A DNA stretch of 64,000 nt, taken from the NCBI GenBank assembly GCA_943737045.1, contig CALSFV010000218.1, forward strand, positions 620,001-684,000, written 5' to 3'. Position numbers and translations under genes: made by a program. Of the stretch, positions 34,001-45,467 are shown piece after piece. Source of the DNA: Parapristionchus giblindavisi. Its lineage: Eukaryota > Nematoda > Chromadorea > Rhabditida > Diplogasteridae. The notes under the pieces were generated by a model. That model ran no database searches. It saw only the letters and a program-made list of their open reading frames with translations, and had not been told where the DNA came from. How positions within the stretch are numbered: position 1 is the first letter of the stretch; each line of letters starts with the position of its first letter.

Positions 34001-37000
34001 CTCATCCGACACGTTCTCATTCATCGGGTTCTCATTCAGTAGGTTATCATTCGGTCGGTTCTAAAACGCTAAGTTTTCACTTAGTGGGTTATCATCCTGT
34101 GGGTTCTCATTCACTCGGTTCTTAAGCGCTCAGTTCTCATTGAATGGGTTCTCATACGCTCAGTTCTCACCCGGTAGCTTCCGGTTATCATCTAGTCGGT
34201 TCTTATTCAACGGCTATCATTCGACCTAGTGCCGTCTCTTGTGAGATCATATCCGTTTTATGCTCTCTTCTGATCTTTGATCTTTATCCATTGGGATCAC
34301 AGATGATATCAGAGATCCCGATGGATAGATGAGGGGCTTTATCTCGTTCTTCCTCTACCCAAAGGCTACTGTGTCCCCATTTGCTTACTCAGCCGCTGTC
34401 AGAGATCGAAGAGGGCACCAAACACAAGCTCACTGTATAAGATGAGACAGGACGAGAGGGAGAGGGAGAGGGAGAGGGAGAGGGAGAGGGAGAGGGAGAG
34501 GGAGAGGGAGAGGGAGAGTTCTGGTACTATAAATGAATGAACGAATGGGTGATTCAATACATTTATCTGTTTTCTGAATTTCACGTGCACATTTTAATCT
34601 ATTACAAACATTGTATACTAAATGTTCTCAAAAGAAAAAATCCTATTCAATGATGAAATGCGGGATCGGCTTACAGTGCTTTGGCGATAGTTCGTTTCTA
34701 CCTCTCCCTCGTCCTCTCCCTCTCCTTATTCTTCTACCTCTCCTTATTCTTCTACTTCAGTCTCTATCTTCAAATGTGTCCTCTTACATGACTCAGCGAT
34801 CAAGATGGTAAATAGAAGGAAGAGATAGGGACAGAGATACAAATATCAATTCTCCTATTCTGGAGCCTCTCTCTCAATATTTGGATGACACATTAAAGTG
34901 ATACTCCTACACATATAATTTTGACGAAAACACCTTTTATTAATCATAAAACATTGAAAAATACAACTAAACGAAGAAAACATTTTCTTACATTTCCAGG
35001 GAATTAATGTTCCACCCTGAATCATTCCTCAAAGATTATAAAACGCCCTGGGGCATATCTCTTTTTGTTCTGTAAATTCTTGTACAAAGTTAAACTGATC
35101 AGGGCATTTCCTTCTCCATTAACAGCCAGTTTTGATTACGTCACAAAACACATTGGAATGAACACTCTCTAACTCTCTCCACACTCTCTCACTTTCACGT
35201 ACTCTCTCGCTCTATCCATCTCTATGTGCTCTCTCACTTTCCATTCTCTCTAACATCCCTTTCTTTCTCTGTGATCTCTTCATTATGCATAGTCTATCAT
35301 CTTCTCTAACTGTCTGTACTCTCTCCATTCATGTTATCTCTCATCTGCTTATCTCTCCATTCTCTCCACTGATCTCACTCTCTTTACTCGTTCCAAGGTC
35401 TTGTACTGTGACGTAAGCAAAACGTAATCAACTGTAATTGAACAGGGAGAGGGAAAGGGAGAGAATAGGGAGAGGAAGAGGGAGAGAATACGGAGAGGGA
35501 GAGGGAGAGGGAGAGAAAAGGGAGAGGGAGAAAAACGGGAAGTTTATGCAAGATACGGATCAGCTGTGTTCAGGGGTTTGATAAAAAGCCAAGGTCTGAT
35601 CATTTATTTCGATCTTGAACACGACTTTCTATTCTATTTCTTCAATGTTTTCTTATAAATCATGAAATATCAACACCGAAAGTGATGACAAATTCTCTAA
35701 ATAATCTAAAAACCAGAAATAGTTGATTATTGATTGATTCTTCAATTATCGATTATCATCAATTATTGATTGATTCAGGCAACTATTCTCTTTGTCGAGT
35801 TCTCCCACAAATATATCCGGAAAATCGCGAACCTGTTCATGCCTACTTACCCCAATTGATGAGGTATACTGTGACTAGTACTGTAGAGTACTGTAGAATT
35901 CTATGTATTATTTTAGATGAAAGTAAAATACTTTTATACTAAATAAAGTAATGTCTGTAGAGTACTTTAGATTTTTTCGAATTGAATATGGTCTTGGCAC
36001 GAATTCCTGTCATACTGTAGGTTACTCGACACGGCCGAGGCTGAGGATCGCCAGTCGCTCATCATGCTTGCGTGCATCGTCGCAAATCAGAAGCCAGATG
36101 TAATCTTTGATCTTTGATCTTTCCTGTTTCATTGCATCAGTACCATGAAAGTCAAATAATCGATTGATTCTGATCTTTGATCTTTTCAGCTCATCCTTCC
36201 ATTCCTCGATCAACTCGTTCTCTACCTTCCCTGTCCATCTACATGCGCAGCCGTCCTACATGTGCTAAAAGCCATCGCGGCTCAGGGACGGACTAAGGTT
36301 TGAACACTGTTCGATCCTAACCCTTGTCATACTGTAACTTTGAGAATAATCGATAATTGCAGGAATTGGCGGAATACATGGACGTTTTGTGTTCAGCGAT
36401 CAATGATCCGGAATTGCAATCGAACCACGCAAGTATTGCAAAGGTTTAATTTAATTTAAATTTAAATTTTGCAATTTTATGTTTTCGTGCACATAACTCT
36501 GAAGATGTTGTCCAAACTATTTATTTTTGTTTTATTTTATATGTCGTTTATTAGCAATAGTATCATATTAGCGAATCTCGATGTGACCTTCCCCAAAGCT
36601 AGAAAACTTTACAAACAGATTTGGACGTCATCAGGATAAATGCATATTAATTTATTTAAATAGGGGTTGTGCATATCGATGGGATGGGGGCACAGAATGA
36701 TAAAGTCAGCTCGGAAAGATTTTTTAAAGCCGAATTGTTGATCTTTTATCTTTGCAGTTACTCGCATCACTTGGTCGTCGATCTCCCTCCCTGGCAGCAA
36801 CATCAATGGAAAATCTTGTTAATTGTGCCATTCGGTATGCTCATTGTTGATAGCATCAGCATCAAATCATATGTTGACAACATTCTGAAAAATCTATTTG
36901 TCTGGCTGCAAATGTTCGACCATGGCCGACAAAAAAAATTCGGCAAATTAAAAAAAACCGAAAAAGTTCCTAAAAGTGTTTCTTTTAATCTGAAATCTCA

Positions 37001-40000
37001 AAAAAAAGAAGAAAAATTGAGTTTGTCTGAAACAATGATTGTCTTTAGGTTACCGTACGACAAAGGGAACAACATCGACAGCGTTACTCTGGATACATTG
37101 CTTCAATTGCTGACGCATATCGAAAGTAAATTATTTTTTAAAAGGTTAAATAAGGAACGATTAATAATTATTTAGTCTTCATAATATTTACTGAATGTTT
37201 GAAACATATCTGAACTTGTATGGGACTCTCGCAACACACAGAAAAATAAGTGTTATCCACGGAACACAACACCTGAGATGTGTTATATTTCACACTTTTC
37301 GAGCTTAAATATAACATTTCTCAGGTCTTATGCTCCGTGGATAACACTTTTTCCTCTGTGTGAAACGAGTCCAATCTGAGGGAGAGCAAAGATTAGAAAA
37401 GAGTGAATACTGGATGAAAAGATCAAAGATCAATCATTCAGGTGTGGGCGAGGCGTATCCTCAATCACTGGCGCCACATCTGGGGACGCTGCGTCGACTA
37501 GCGGGATGTCCTGGAGCCACGAGACAGATCAGTCGAATTCTGACGCAGAGCGGGTAATTGAATCATCGTCTGTTCATTTGGATAACTATTAACAATCAAG
37601 GAATTAATTTAAAATTAAAATGTAGTAGGAAAATATTGATCTTGAATCGTCTGATTTCAATGACCTGCTTTTGTTGTTGCGAGCTCTCTTATATTATATA
37701 TTATTTTTATCACATGCTCACTCATACGGTCAAAAATTGTGAAATAATAATTAATCAATATACTCTCATAAACAGAAGATAAAGATAAAGATGATGGATG
37801 GGGGCAAATTGGTGGGGACGTCTCATGTGAGCCAGTCGTCCATCTCATATCATCACTCTCTTACCTATTTGTAATATTCATAGTAATTGTAATTATCATC
37901 TTTGCTCCTAACAAGGGAATCCCCGGAGGCCACACTCACCGATCTTGACAAAATTTTTACTTGTGGTGAACCTCATATAGGGATGAGGTTTAGCGGTGTC
38001 GGGAGCTGCTTATCAATTTTTTGAAATTTTAAAATTCATTTTTAAGATCGACCAAAAAAATTGGCGGTGCGCGCAGTGTGCACATAGAGATTACACACCA
38101 CTCATTATCGCAAGTTCATTTTGACAGTGAAACACATGTGTCGGTGGTGTAGTGTTAAGTTTCATGCTTTGAGGTCGGTAGGTGGTATGTTCAATCCCTT
38201 CTGCGTTTGAGCCTTTTGCAAGGACTTGAAAATTTCACAAGCAATTTTTTTATCAGCACATTCAAAATTGATTTTTGAAAAAAAAATTGAATATTTATTT
38301 ACATTGTGTATAGTAAAATTTATCAAACAATAAAAATGGAATTTTAACAATAGTGACATTCTGCAATAAAATGATTCTAGATCACACAATGCACATTTAA
38401 TGAATGGAGATTTAAACAGTTAGGAGTTGAACAGCGATGAGAAAGCGGCGACGGGAACAGTGCCTGCATGGGTGAGAGAAATGGAGCATGGGGTAGTAAT
38501 AGGGGGGACGATCGATTCGGCAACGGATCATAAATCGGTTGGGAGATGGCCTGTGGCAACAAAAGTTGCACCATTTTTATCAGTATGAGTGTACGGTATT
38601 GGACTACCGTAACCGTCGAGAATCGCGAACTGATTTTTTCAGTCGACCCATGACCATGATTCATGGTTGAACTTTACCGAAGTCGAAAAATTCATGATGC
38701 TCCGAGATCAAATACTAGTTTCCATTATATCAATAGTGAGCCAACTTTTACCTTTATGGATACCGTAATCCGAACTACCGTAATCAAACCGCGATTTGCC
38801 GTGAACTTCGCTATAATATTGTAGGTTACAGCAGCTAGAATACGGTAGTTCGGGTTACGGTATCCATAAAGGTAAAAGTTGGCTCACTATTGATATAATG
38901 GAAACTAGTATTTGATCTCGGAGCATCATGAATTTTTCGACTTCGGTAAATTTCAACCATGAATCATGGTCATGGGTCGACTGAAAAAATCAATTCGCGA
39001 TTCTCGACGGTTACGGTAGTCCAATACCGTACACTCATACTGATAAAAATGGTGCAACTTTTGTTGCCACAGGCCATCTCCCAACCGATTTATGATCCGT
39101 TGCCGAATCGATCGTCCCCCCTATTACTACCCCATGCTCCATTTCTCTCACCCATGCAGGCACTGTTCCCGTCTTCGCTTTCTCATCGCTGTTCAACTCC
39201 TAACTGTTTAAATCTCCCATTCATTAAATGTGCATTGTGTGATCTAGAATCATTTTATTGCAGAATGTCACTATTGTTAAAATTCCATTTTTATTGTTTG
39301 ATAAATTTTACTATACACAATGTAAATAAATATTCAAATATTTTTTCAAAAATCAATTTTGAATGTGCTGATAAAAAAATTGCTTGTGAAATTTACAAGT
39401 CCTTGCAAAAGGCTAAAACGCAGAAGGGATTGAACATACCACCTACCGACTTCAAAGCATGAAACTTAACACTACACCACCGACACATCTGTTTCACTGT
39501 CAAAATGAACTTGCGATATTGAGTGGTGTGTAATCTCTATGTGCACACTGTGCGCACCGCCCATTTTTTGGTCGATCTTAAAAATGAATTTTAAAATTTC
39601 AAAAAATTGATAAGCAGCTCCCGACACCGCTAAACCTCGTCCCTATATGAGGTTCACCACAAGTAAAAATTTTGTCAAGATCGGTGAGTGTGGCCTCCGG
39701 GGATTCCCTTGTAAGTGGCAACGTATTTATGTGTACTCAATGCATACCATATAATCTATCAGCTACCATACTATATTTTCGCACCGCATAAAGTATATTA
39801 TCCCCAATAATATATTTATTTTCAGTATCACTACAGACGATGACGTTACCATCATATCAATCAAATCTGGTCATTACGATCCTTCCATTAGAGGTTTATT
39901 GATTTTTCATCCTCTAAATTTCAATTTGTGATATTTTCCAGACGCCTCCTCGGACTCTCTAGCACTATTGTCGAAGCGAACACCAGTGCCGCCTACCGTA

Positions 40001-43000
40001 CCCCCAAGCGTCACTGGGTACATCACTAGGTCATTGTTCTTATCCTAAAACCATTTCATATTGCATGTTGTAATTTTTACACGACTTCATAATTGCAAAA
40101 ATATGCATAAATCAACTTTTGCCATTTTCAGTGATTCTCGGTATCCTATCAATGGGGCCGATGCATCCGCACTTGAATTGGATAAGAACACAGAGAATCT
40201 AGCTAGTATTTATCAGGTATTGAAACCTACTTTCAACAGGATCAAATAATGTGCTGTTTCTCTTCAGAATCGTTCATCATCTTCTCTTTCGAAGCAATGG
40301 AGTCGTTCATATGGAAGTGTTCTACAGGTTTCCCGTTTTATTATTTCATTATCTGGACTATTTCTCTGTATATTTAGTTATGTGTTTTTAAAGGCACACC
40401 CAAGCAAATTTGAAACTCTCCGCTTTGGCAATGCTCTCTCGCTTACTTTGTCTTCCAGAGTCTGGCCGGCCAGAGAACCGGTTCTGAAGCGATGAACAGC
40501 GTCCAATCCGGAGGTGCTGCGGCTTCGGGTACACATTGATCTTTAAATTTTCAATCTTTGATCTTTGATCTTTGTCAGGCCTCTCGACTGGATCGGTAAC
40601 CTCATCGACCACACAACTTCCATCTCGTAGTTCGGTCCCCGTGCACATGTTGTATCCTCCATCACCATATACGGTTCCAGCCAAGACTCAAACACTTCCC
40701 TTGTCATTCAATCCTCCTCATACATCGGTGAGATATTCCAATTTCACACAATATTTCCTTTTTCATTCTTTCTCTCATTCACGATCTCATTCACTTTCTT
40801 TTGTAGAGAATTCTGACATTAGTATATTAACTTAAAGGCGCATCCCAAGCTAATTCAAAACTCTCCGCTCTGGCTACACTCTCTCTCTCGCTTTCCTTAT
40901 CTACGAGAGAGTATTGCCAATCCGGAGAGTAAAATTAGCTTGGGATGGGCCATGTGGCTAGATCAGTTCTTCAATTCTAGTGATATTAAGATTCATTTTT
41001 CTAATCTTCACTTCATTATTTATAGACGCCGATCAGTAATCGTAGCGCGAACAACTCGACCTATCGACAGATACCATCGGCATGGGTTGCACCCTCCAGT
41101 ATGTACCTGTCCATCATTTTTATTAATTTTTTAAAATGTACCCTGGTATACTTAAAGTCTGCACTTAGTCTACTTCAAGTTAAACGTAAGTCTAAAGTGG
41201 TGTGGTATACTATAATGCATTGCGTCAAATGATATTTCACTTGAAGTCTATTTTAAGTCTGTGATGTAGTTTATGTAGACCTTTTTTCGAAATACCAGAG
41301 TAGTTACACTAAAAAATCTTATATTAGTCAAAAGCCTCATGAGAAGATTAAATTTGAAGATATTTCAGCCCACGGTGGCCTTTATGAGACGACATTCCCG
41401 GCTGGTTCGGGTGGACCCGTTACAACAACGAAGAAGGTACAATACCTTGAACAGCTCTATTGATCAATCAGCTTTCGCTATGATGTAGTAAAAAAATCTC
41501 GTGCAATATGACCGTCCTTTACTGTTTGTTTTTCGTTCTTTGAATCTGGAAAATTGGGGATATATTCTTCCAAATCGTTGGTTTTCAGATGACTGGAGCG
41601 ATTGTGGAGGAAGATGAGGGACAACTGCCACCTTCTAGAGAAAACGAGACGCCGATGGAGTCTACCAGTAGTTGGCAAGTAAGAAAAATAGTCACAGTTT
41701 CAATTTTAATTTTGGCTGAATCATGAAAGAATTCATATAGTTGCTCTGGCTATTGTTACATCACACACGTCGGCATAGATTTTTGTGGAAATCTTCCCCT
41801 ACTTTGGTATCTTTTATAGTCAGATATTGTGTTTATATTCATGGATACGGTCCAGATTTTACTGTCCAATATCTTTTGCAGGACAATCAAGCGCGTGATG
41901 ACGTTGTCAAGCATTTTGTGGATAATCGAAGGGCTAAGATAATAAGATATGTACGCGAGGCACGATGTCCCATTCCCATTCAGTGTACGGTGGAACGGAG
42001 CAAAGGTAAGGTAGTTTTGTATGATGAGTACGGTAGAGACTAGGGTTGCCTAAAGTGGATCTCAATATCACGATCAACATGGCCGAATTTTGCCATGGTC
42101 GATCAATTGTGAGAAAGAACGAAAGGATTCATGGTTTATGACCGAGGTTTGAGAGAATGCACAGGACAGCCAATAAAAAATCATTTCGTAATCGACGGAA
42201 ATTCTTCTAACCCATTTATACACTCATTCCGCTCACTCCTGCTCAATATATTTGATGGAAATAAAATAAAATAATCACAGAATAAAATAAAAATAGTGAT
42301 TTCCAGGTTCAAAATACCATCTTCGAGTCCATTTCGCTTGTCAGACTCGCTCTTCCCACTGCATATTCCATGAGGATTTTTTATTCGCAGTGAAGACCAA
42401 ATGTCCGTCGTACTGGCTACATCTCATGTTCCTTCAGGTATCCATTCATTTCATTAGAATTACCGTATAAAGCAATGATTCATGTTGTTCAAATATTTTT
42501 TACACTTTCACAAAATATTGATTGATTAATTTTTTTACAAAACCAAAATGGATCACTGTTATATAAAAATAATTCTAAAAGTTCAACGAATAGAAAGAAT
42601 AATGAATAAACATTAGATGCAATCATCGTCCATTGATTTGACCGGTGAAGTGATCCCCCAATCATCGTCTGCCTATGCTACACTCAGTCATTGTTGGCAT
42701 TGTCTACCATCAACGATGACGAAAGGAAGAGAATTCGTCGCCCTTGTCACGAGTGCCTTTCCCAGTCCCAAGGTATTCATAATAGAATCTCAAATTTCAA
42801 GTTTCAGAAAATATTTGAATTTACGGATCGTGTTGTTTCGAAAATATGCCTGAAAAAATTTCAGTAACGAATATAATAATGTTTATCAGTGATGAACAGG
42901 AAAAAGACAAATAATAAATACGATTTTGCGGCTATAATACATACGATGTTTTAGGATCAAGAGAAACTTCTGAAAGAACTTGACGAATCCAACTTCTTCG

Positions 43001-43933
43001 ATTGTTTTTCTTTTGATTCAAATACGAACAAATGGTCGTGCTTCAGTTGCGCTCATCCCGAAAAGATCAAGTGAGTGATCTTTGATCTTTGATCTTAGAT
43101 TTATTATCATTGTTCTTTCATCTTGAATCGATGATCTTTGATCTTTAGAAACTTCTTCGAAGATCGCACACTCGAGGGTCAATTGAAGGAGAAGAAGGGC
43201 AAATGGAAGTTCTTGAGGAGATGGCACACAAAGTATCGTGTCTATTCATACATTAATACCAATAATAATATATTTATTTCATTAATACAATTGGTCTTTC
43301 TAAAATAATAAGATCAATTTCCAATATTGTTGTTTCCCTAATGTGTTCCCTTCAGGTACTTCACTCTGTCACCTGGTGCCCTTACGTACACTTCGAAGAA
43401 GAATAACGTTAGCCAATTATCAAATTATCCAAAAATCAATAACTTTGTCATAAATAACTGTTACTCAACCGTTCTGGATTCGAATATGATTAATGATTTG
43501 TGTTTAATTTCATGGAAATTAATTTCAGAGTGAAGCTAACTCAATGTTACTTCCAACAATTGATTTGAAGAAGATTTCTTCAGTGAAGAGTCTTGGAAGA
43601 GGAAAGAAGAGTCGCAAATCATTGCGGAAAGCATTCGAGATATTCACATCTGATCATACCTCTTATGTACTCAAGGTTGGTTAAATTGTCATAATTGATG
43701 GAAGATGAAATGTTTGTATGTCTTCATTTCGTCTTTGACAATGAGCCAAATAACATATAAAATGAAAATACTGTTGTATTGATTCCAGTCCGTAAGACTC
43801 TTCTTGTCAGCTTCTTATTTTCTTATTAAAAATACTGTTAAAAGTTAAATTCCAGGCTCCGGACGAACGAAAGGCTGAGGAGTGGATGCAGTGCCTGCAG
43901 ATTGCTGTAGCTCAAGCGAAAAGAGAATCGTGA
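31080..43933 (+). CDS. VEPH1: Melted/VEPH1 homologue, PH-domain protein
   Basis: 930 aa in 30 exons: 31080-31175, 31477-31589, 31841-31913, 32219-32296, 32461-32538, 32607-32703, 35779-35863, 36021-36099, 36190-36297, 36363-36443, 36758-36834, 37049-37125, 37442-37553, 39826-39893, 39942-40029, 40132-40216, 40268-40327, 40459-40528, 40579-40727, 41026-41098, 41369-41436, 41589-41678, 41882-42005, 42307-42437, 42617-42772, 42955-43070, 43149-43232, 43356-43407, 43529-43675, 43856-43933. Phases close (2793 nt). The N-terminus ([25 protein letters not shown]) and its helical repeats match Melted/VEPH1; a Ser/Thr/Pro-rich middle follows; near the end [20 protein letters not shown] opens a PH domain that closes with [15 protein letters not shown]. 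Fly Melted and vertebrate VEPH1 are membrane-associated adaptors affecting insulin/TOR and growth signalling; role here inferred. Introns 6 and 13 hold large foldback elements. Confidence 0.92.
33396..34233. mobile_element. Foldback hAT-like element family C, 838 bp (Melted intron 6)
   Basis: Ends ggcactaggtcgaatgataa and ttatc-attcgacctagtgcc are inverted, flanked by gcctcttg (33388-33395) and gtctcttg (34234-34241): 7 of 8 bases match. Each arm is a chain of about 14-bp words (ggttctcattcagt-like), inverted in the other arm. The middle has GC-rich ggcgccggcaccggcgcc. A 128-bp relative lies at 53792. Confidence 0.85.
34455..34518 (+). repeat. (gagagg)n microsatellite
   Basis: About ten perfect gagagg/gggaga hexamers in Melted intron 6. 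A similar but broken purine tract is at 35443-35535. Confidence 0.95.
37240..37363. mobile_element. Short hairpin element (CACACAG ends), Melted intron 12
   Basis: About 124 bp: acagaaaaataagtgttat and tccacgga on the left are mirrored by tccgtggataacac and ctctgtgtg on the right. No target duplication is evident. It lies just upstream of exon 13. Confidence 0.65.
37912..39711. mobile_element. Foldback element F, 1.8 kb (Melted intron 13)
   Basis: Two arms of roughly 860 bp (37912-38776 and 38848-39711) are near-perfect inverted copies around a 70-base centre. The ends are caagggaatccccgg and ccggggattcccttg, flanked by TAA on both sides (37909-37911 and 39712-39714). The same ends (CAAGGGAA) with a TTA duplication occur at 60339. 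TWA 3-bp duplications are typical of PIF/Harbinger. A shared 167-aa frame in the right arm is broken in the left arm and has no exon context, so I do not call it a gene. Confidence 0.9.
38140..38206. other. tRNA-like pol III box pair inside foldback element F
   Basis: tggtgtagtgttaag resembles an A box and, about 45 bases on, tgttcaatccc resembles a B box (GTTCAAATCC type). The inverted copy is in the other arm near 39418-39485. There is no full cloverleaf, so this is a tRNA-derived segment at best. Confidence 0.4.
40390..40460. mobile_element. Half copy of MITE family D giving an exon acceptor
   Basis: aaaggcacacccaagc, aaactctccgct and ctctctcgctt follow the left half of the family (compare 40832). 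It stops at the hairpin centre, exactly where Melted exon 18 begins (40459). The T/C-rich acceptor ctttgtcttccag therefore aligns with element sequence. Confidence 0.65.
40832..40952. mobile_element. MITE family D copy (Melted intron 19)
   Basis: 121 bp; ttaaaggcgcatcccaagct on the left pairs with agcttgggatgggcc on the right, with central ctacgagagag. The flanks do not show a clear duplication. Confidence 0.75.
41141..41300. mobile_element. MITE family E copy 2 (Melted intron 20)
   Basis: 160 bp, ends ccctggtatacttaaagt and cgaaataccagag, with acttgaagt/acttcaagt words inside as at 8149. Both flanks read TA, so a TA duplication is possible. Confidence 0.65.
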
Positions 43934-45420
43934 CTCCGCCTCTTCTCATCGATTAATCAATATTCCATTATTGATTGCTTTTCGTTTTCAAATTAAAGAT
44001 CGCTAAACCTTCTAAAAATACCGATTTTAATAAATATAACAAAAACGTCCCTTGGCCTTTATTTCAATCGATTTTTCATAGCTTTTAAGTTGAATTTGCA
44101 TTTGACTAATCAATTCGTTATTGTCTTACTCTTACCATCTCTCATCGAACTGAAGCTTTAGACGAACTCCAACACTTAAATCATTCAATAATTCATAATT
44201 ATAGCACATTTGAAAGTATGAAATGATCAATTGTTATCGTTACGAATCTGATAAATCCATTTTGACTATCTGTAGTGAGAGGAAATTCTTACAGTATCAT
44301 GGGACGCTTTTTTCATTTTTTTTGAAACTTTTGATCCTGGAAAGCAATTAGTCTGATCTTCGGAGACAATATCAGGCACCTATCATGATTAACAACCATG
44401 ATTTCTTTCGCTGCAGACAGTATCGATAAATTACTATATTAACATCAGTAAATACTTTTTAAACGTTGAAAACAAAAACACGTCAGTATTCATGCGGTCA
44501 TTTTGGGATACTGTATCCTGGAAGCCGTAGAAGTAAAAATAAAAAAAATTGGCCCCATTTCTCGGTATACATTGTGAAACATGTATGAGCACACTATATA
44601 AAAATTTCAAAGTGATAGGATAACTACAAGAAAAGTTATCCTCAAAAAACAAAACATGCTTTCCTTCTTGCTACAACTGTAGTATGGTGTATGAATTAAA
44701 CTATGATGAACCACCTGCCCTCTATACCGTCAAAACGAAAAAAAAGTGAAACATTTGTGACAATTTGTGACAAATTGTCACAAAAGTTCACAAGATTTTG
44801 AAAATTTTGTATCATGATATCTAAATGCGGTTGCAAGTATTTTATTAGATAATAGTGTATTTGAGCATCATTGGACTTGCCTAATTGACATGTGAAGAAA
44901 GCGATTCAAATAATTCACTGCGAACGCTGATTGGTGAAACTGTATACGGTAGGATTTTCTACAGTATACCTGTTTTGCAACCTGATCCATGTCATGATCC
45001 AAACAGTGCAAATTCGCTATAGGAAGTCATGTAATGAAAGGTACATCCATGATTAGACGAAGAAAGCGCGATGGTAGTAGTTTTACAGTAAGATTCTACA
45101 GTATGCTACAGTATACCAATTTTTCACCGCGGCGCTCCAGATTAATTATTTTACTTTTGTCATACATTACTGCATTTGGTAAACACATCCACACTAAAAT
45201 ACCTGAGAAAATACATCTTCAAGTGCGTGAAAAACGCTAAAAATAGAAACTTTGTGAACTTTTATGACAATTTGTCACAAATTGTCACAAATGTTTCACT
45301 TTTTTTCGTTTTGACGGTATTAGTGCACAAAATTTTTGGGAAAATAACTTTTTTTCTTTTGCGGATTTATAAATTTTGAATAGGGAATAGGTAGGCGCTG
45401 TTGAATCAGATGGCGTTCTC
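43934..45420. other. Intergenic region between Melted and the cysteine-repeat gene
   Basis: About 1.5 kb without exons. It holds the 3' end of the Melted gene and the 591-bp inverted-repeat element at 44727. Confidence 0.5.
44727..45317. mobile_element. Inverted-repeat element, 591 bp, TA-flanked
   Basis: About 60-bp inverted ends: ccgtcaaaacgaaaaaaaag and gacaatttgt on the left, mirrored on the right by ctttttttcgttttgacgg. Both flanks are TA (44725-44726 and 45318-45319), as for Tc1/mariner-type elements. The interior has several ctacagtata words and no transposase. Confidence 0.78.
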
Positions 45421-45424
45421 GCTC

Positions 45425-45433
45425 GTATATAGG
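45425..45433 (+). promoter_or_regulatory. Likely TATA box of the cysteine-repeat gene
   Basis: gtatatag lies about 40 bases before the ATG at 45468 and no splice acceptor lies between them. This gene therefore probably starts transcription here rather than being trans-spliced, as is common for abundant secreted products. Confidence 0.45.
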
Positions 45434-45467
45434 AAGATAATGCATATAACGGAGATCATTCATCGCG

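Noticed and set aside
38377..39462. A 167-codon frame in the right arm of the 1.8 kb foldback and broken versions in the left arm
   Set aside because: Same sequence in inverted copies within an intronic transposon; one arm has a shift, no relation to a known transposase.
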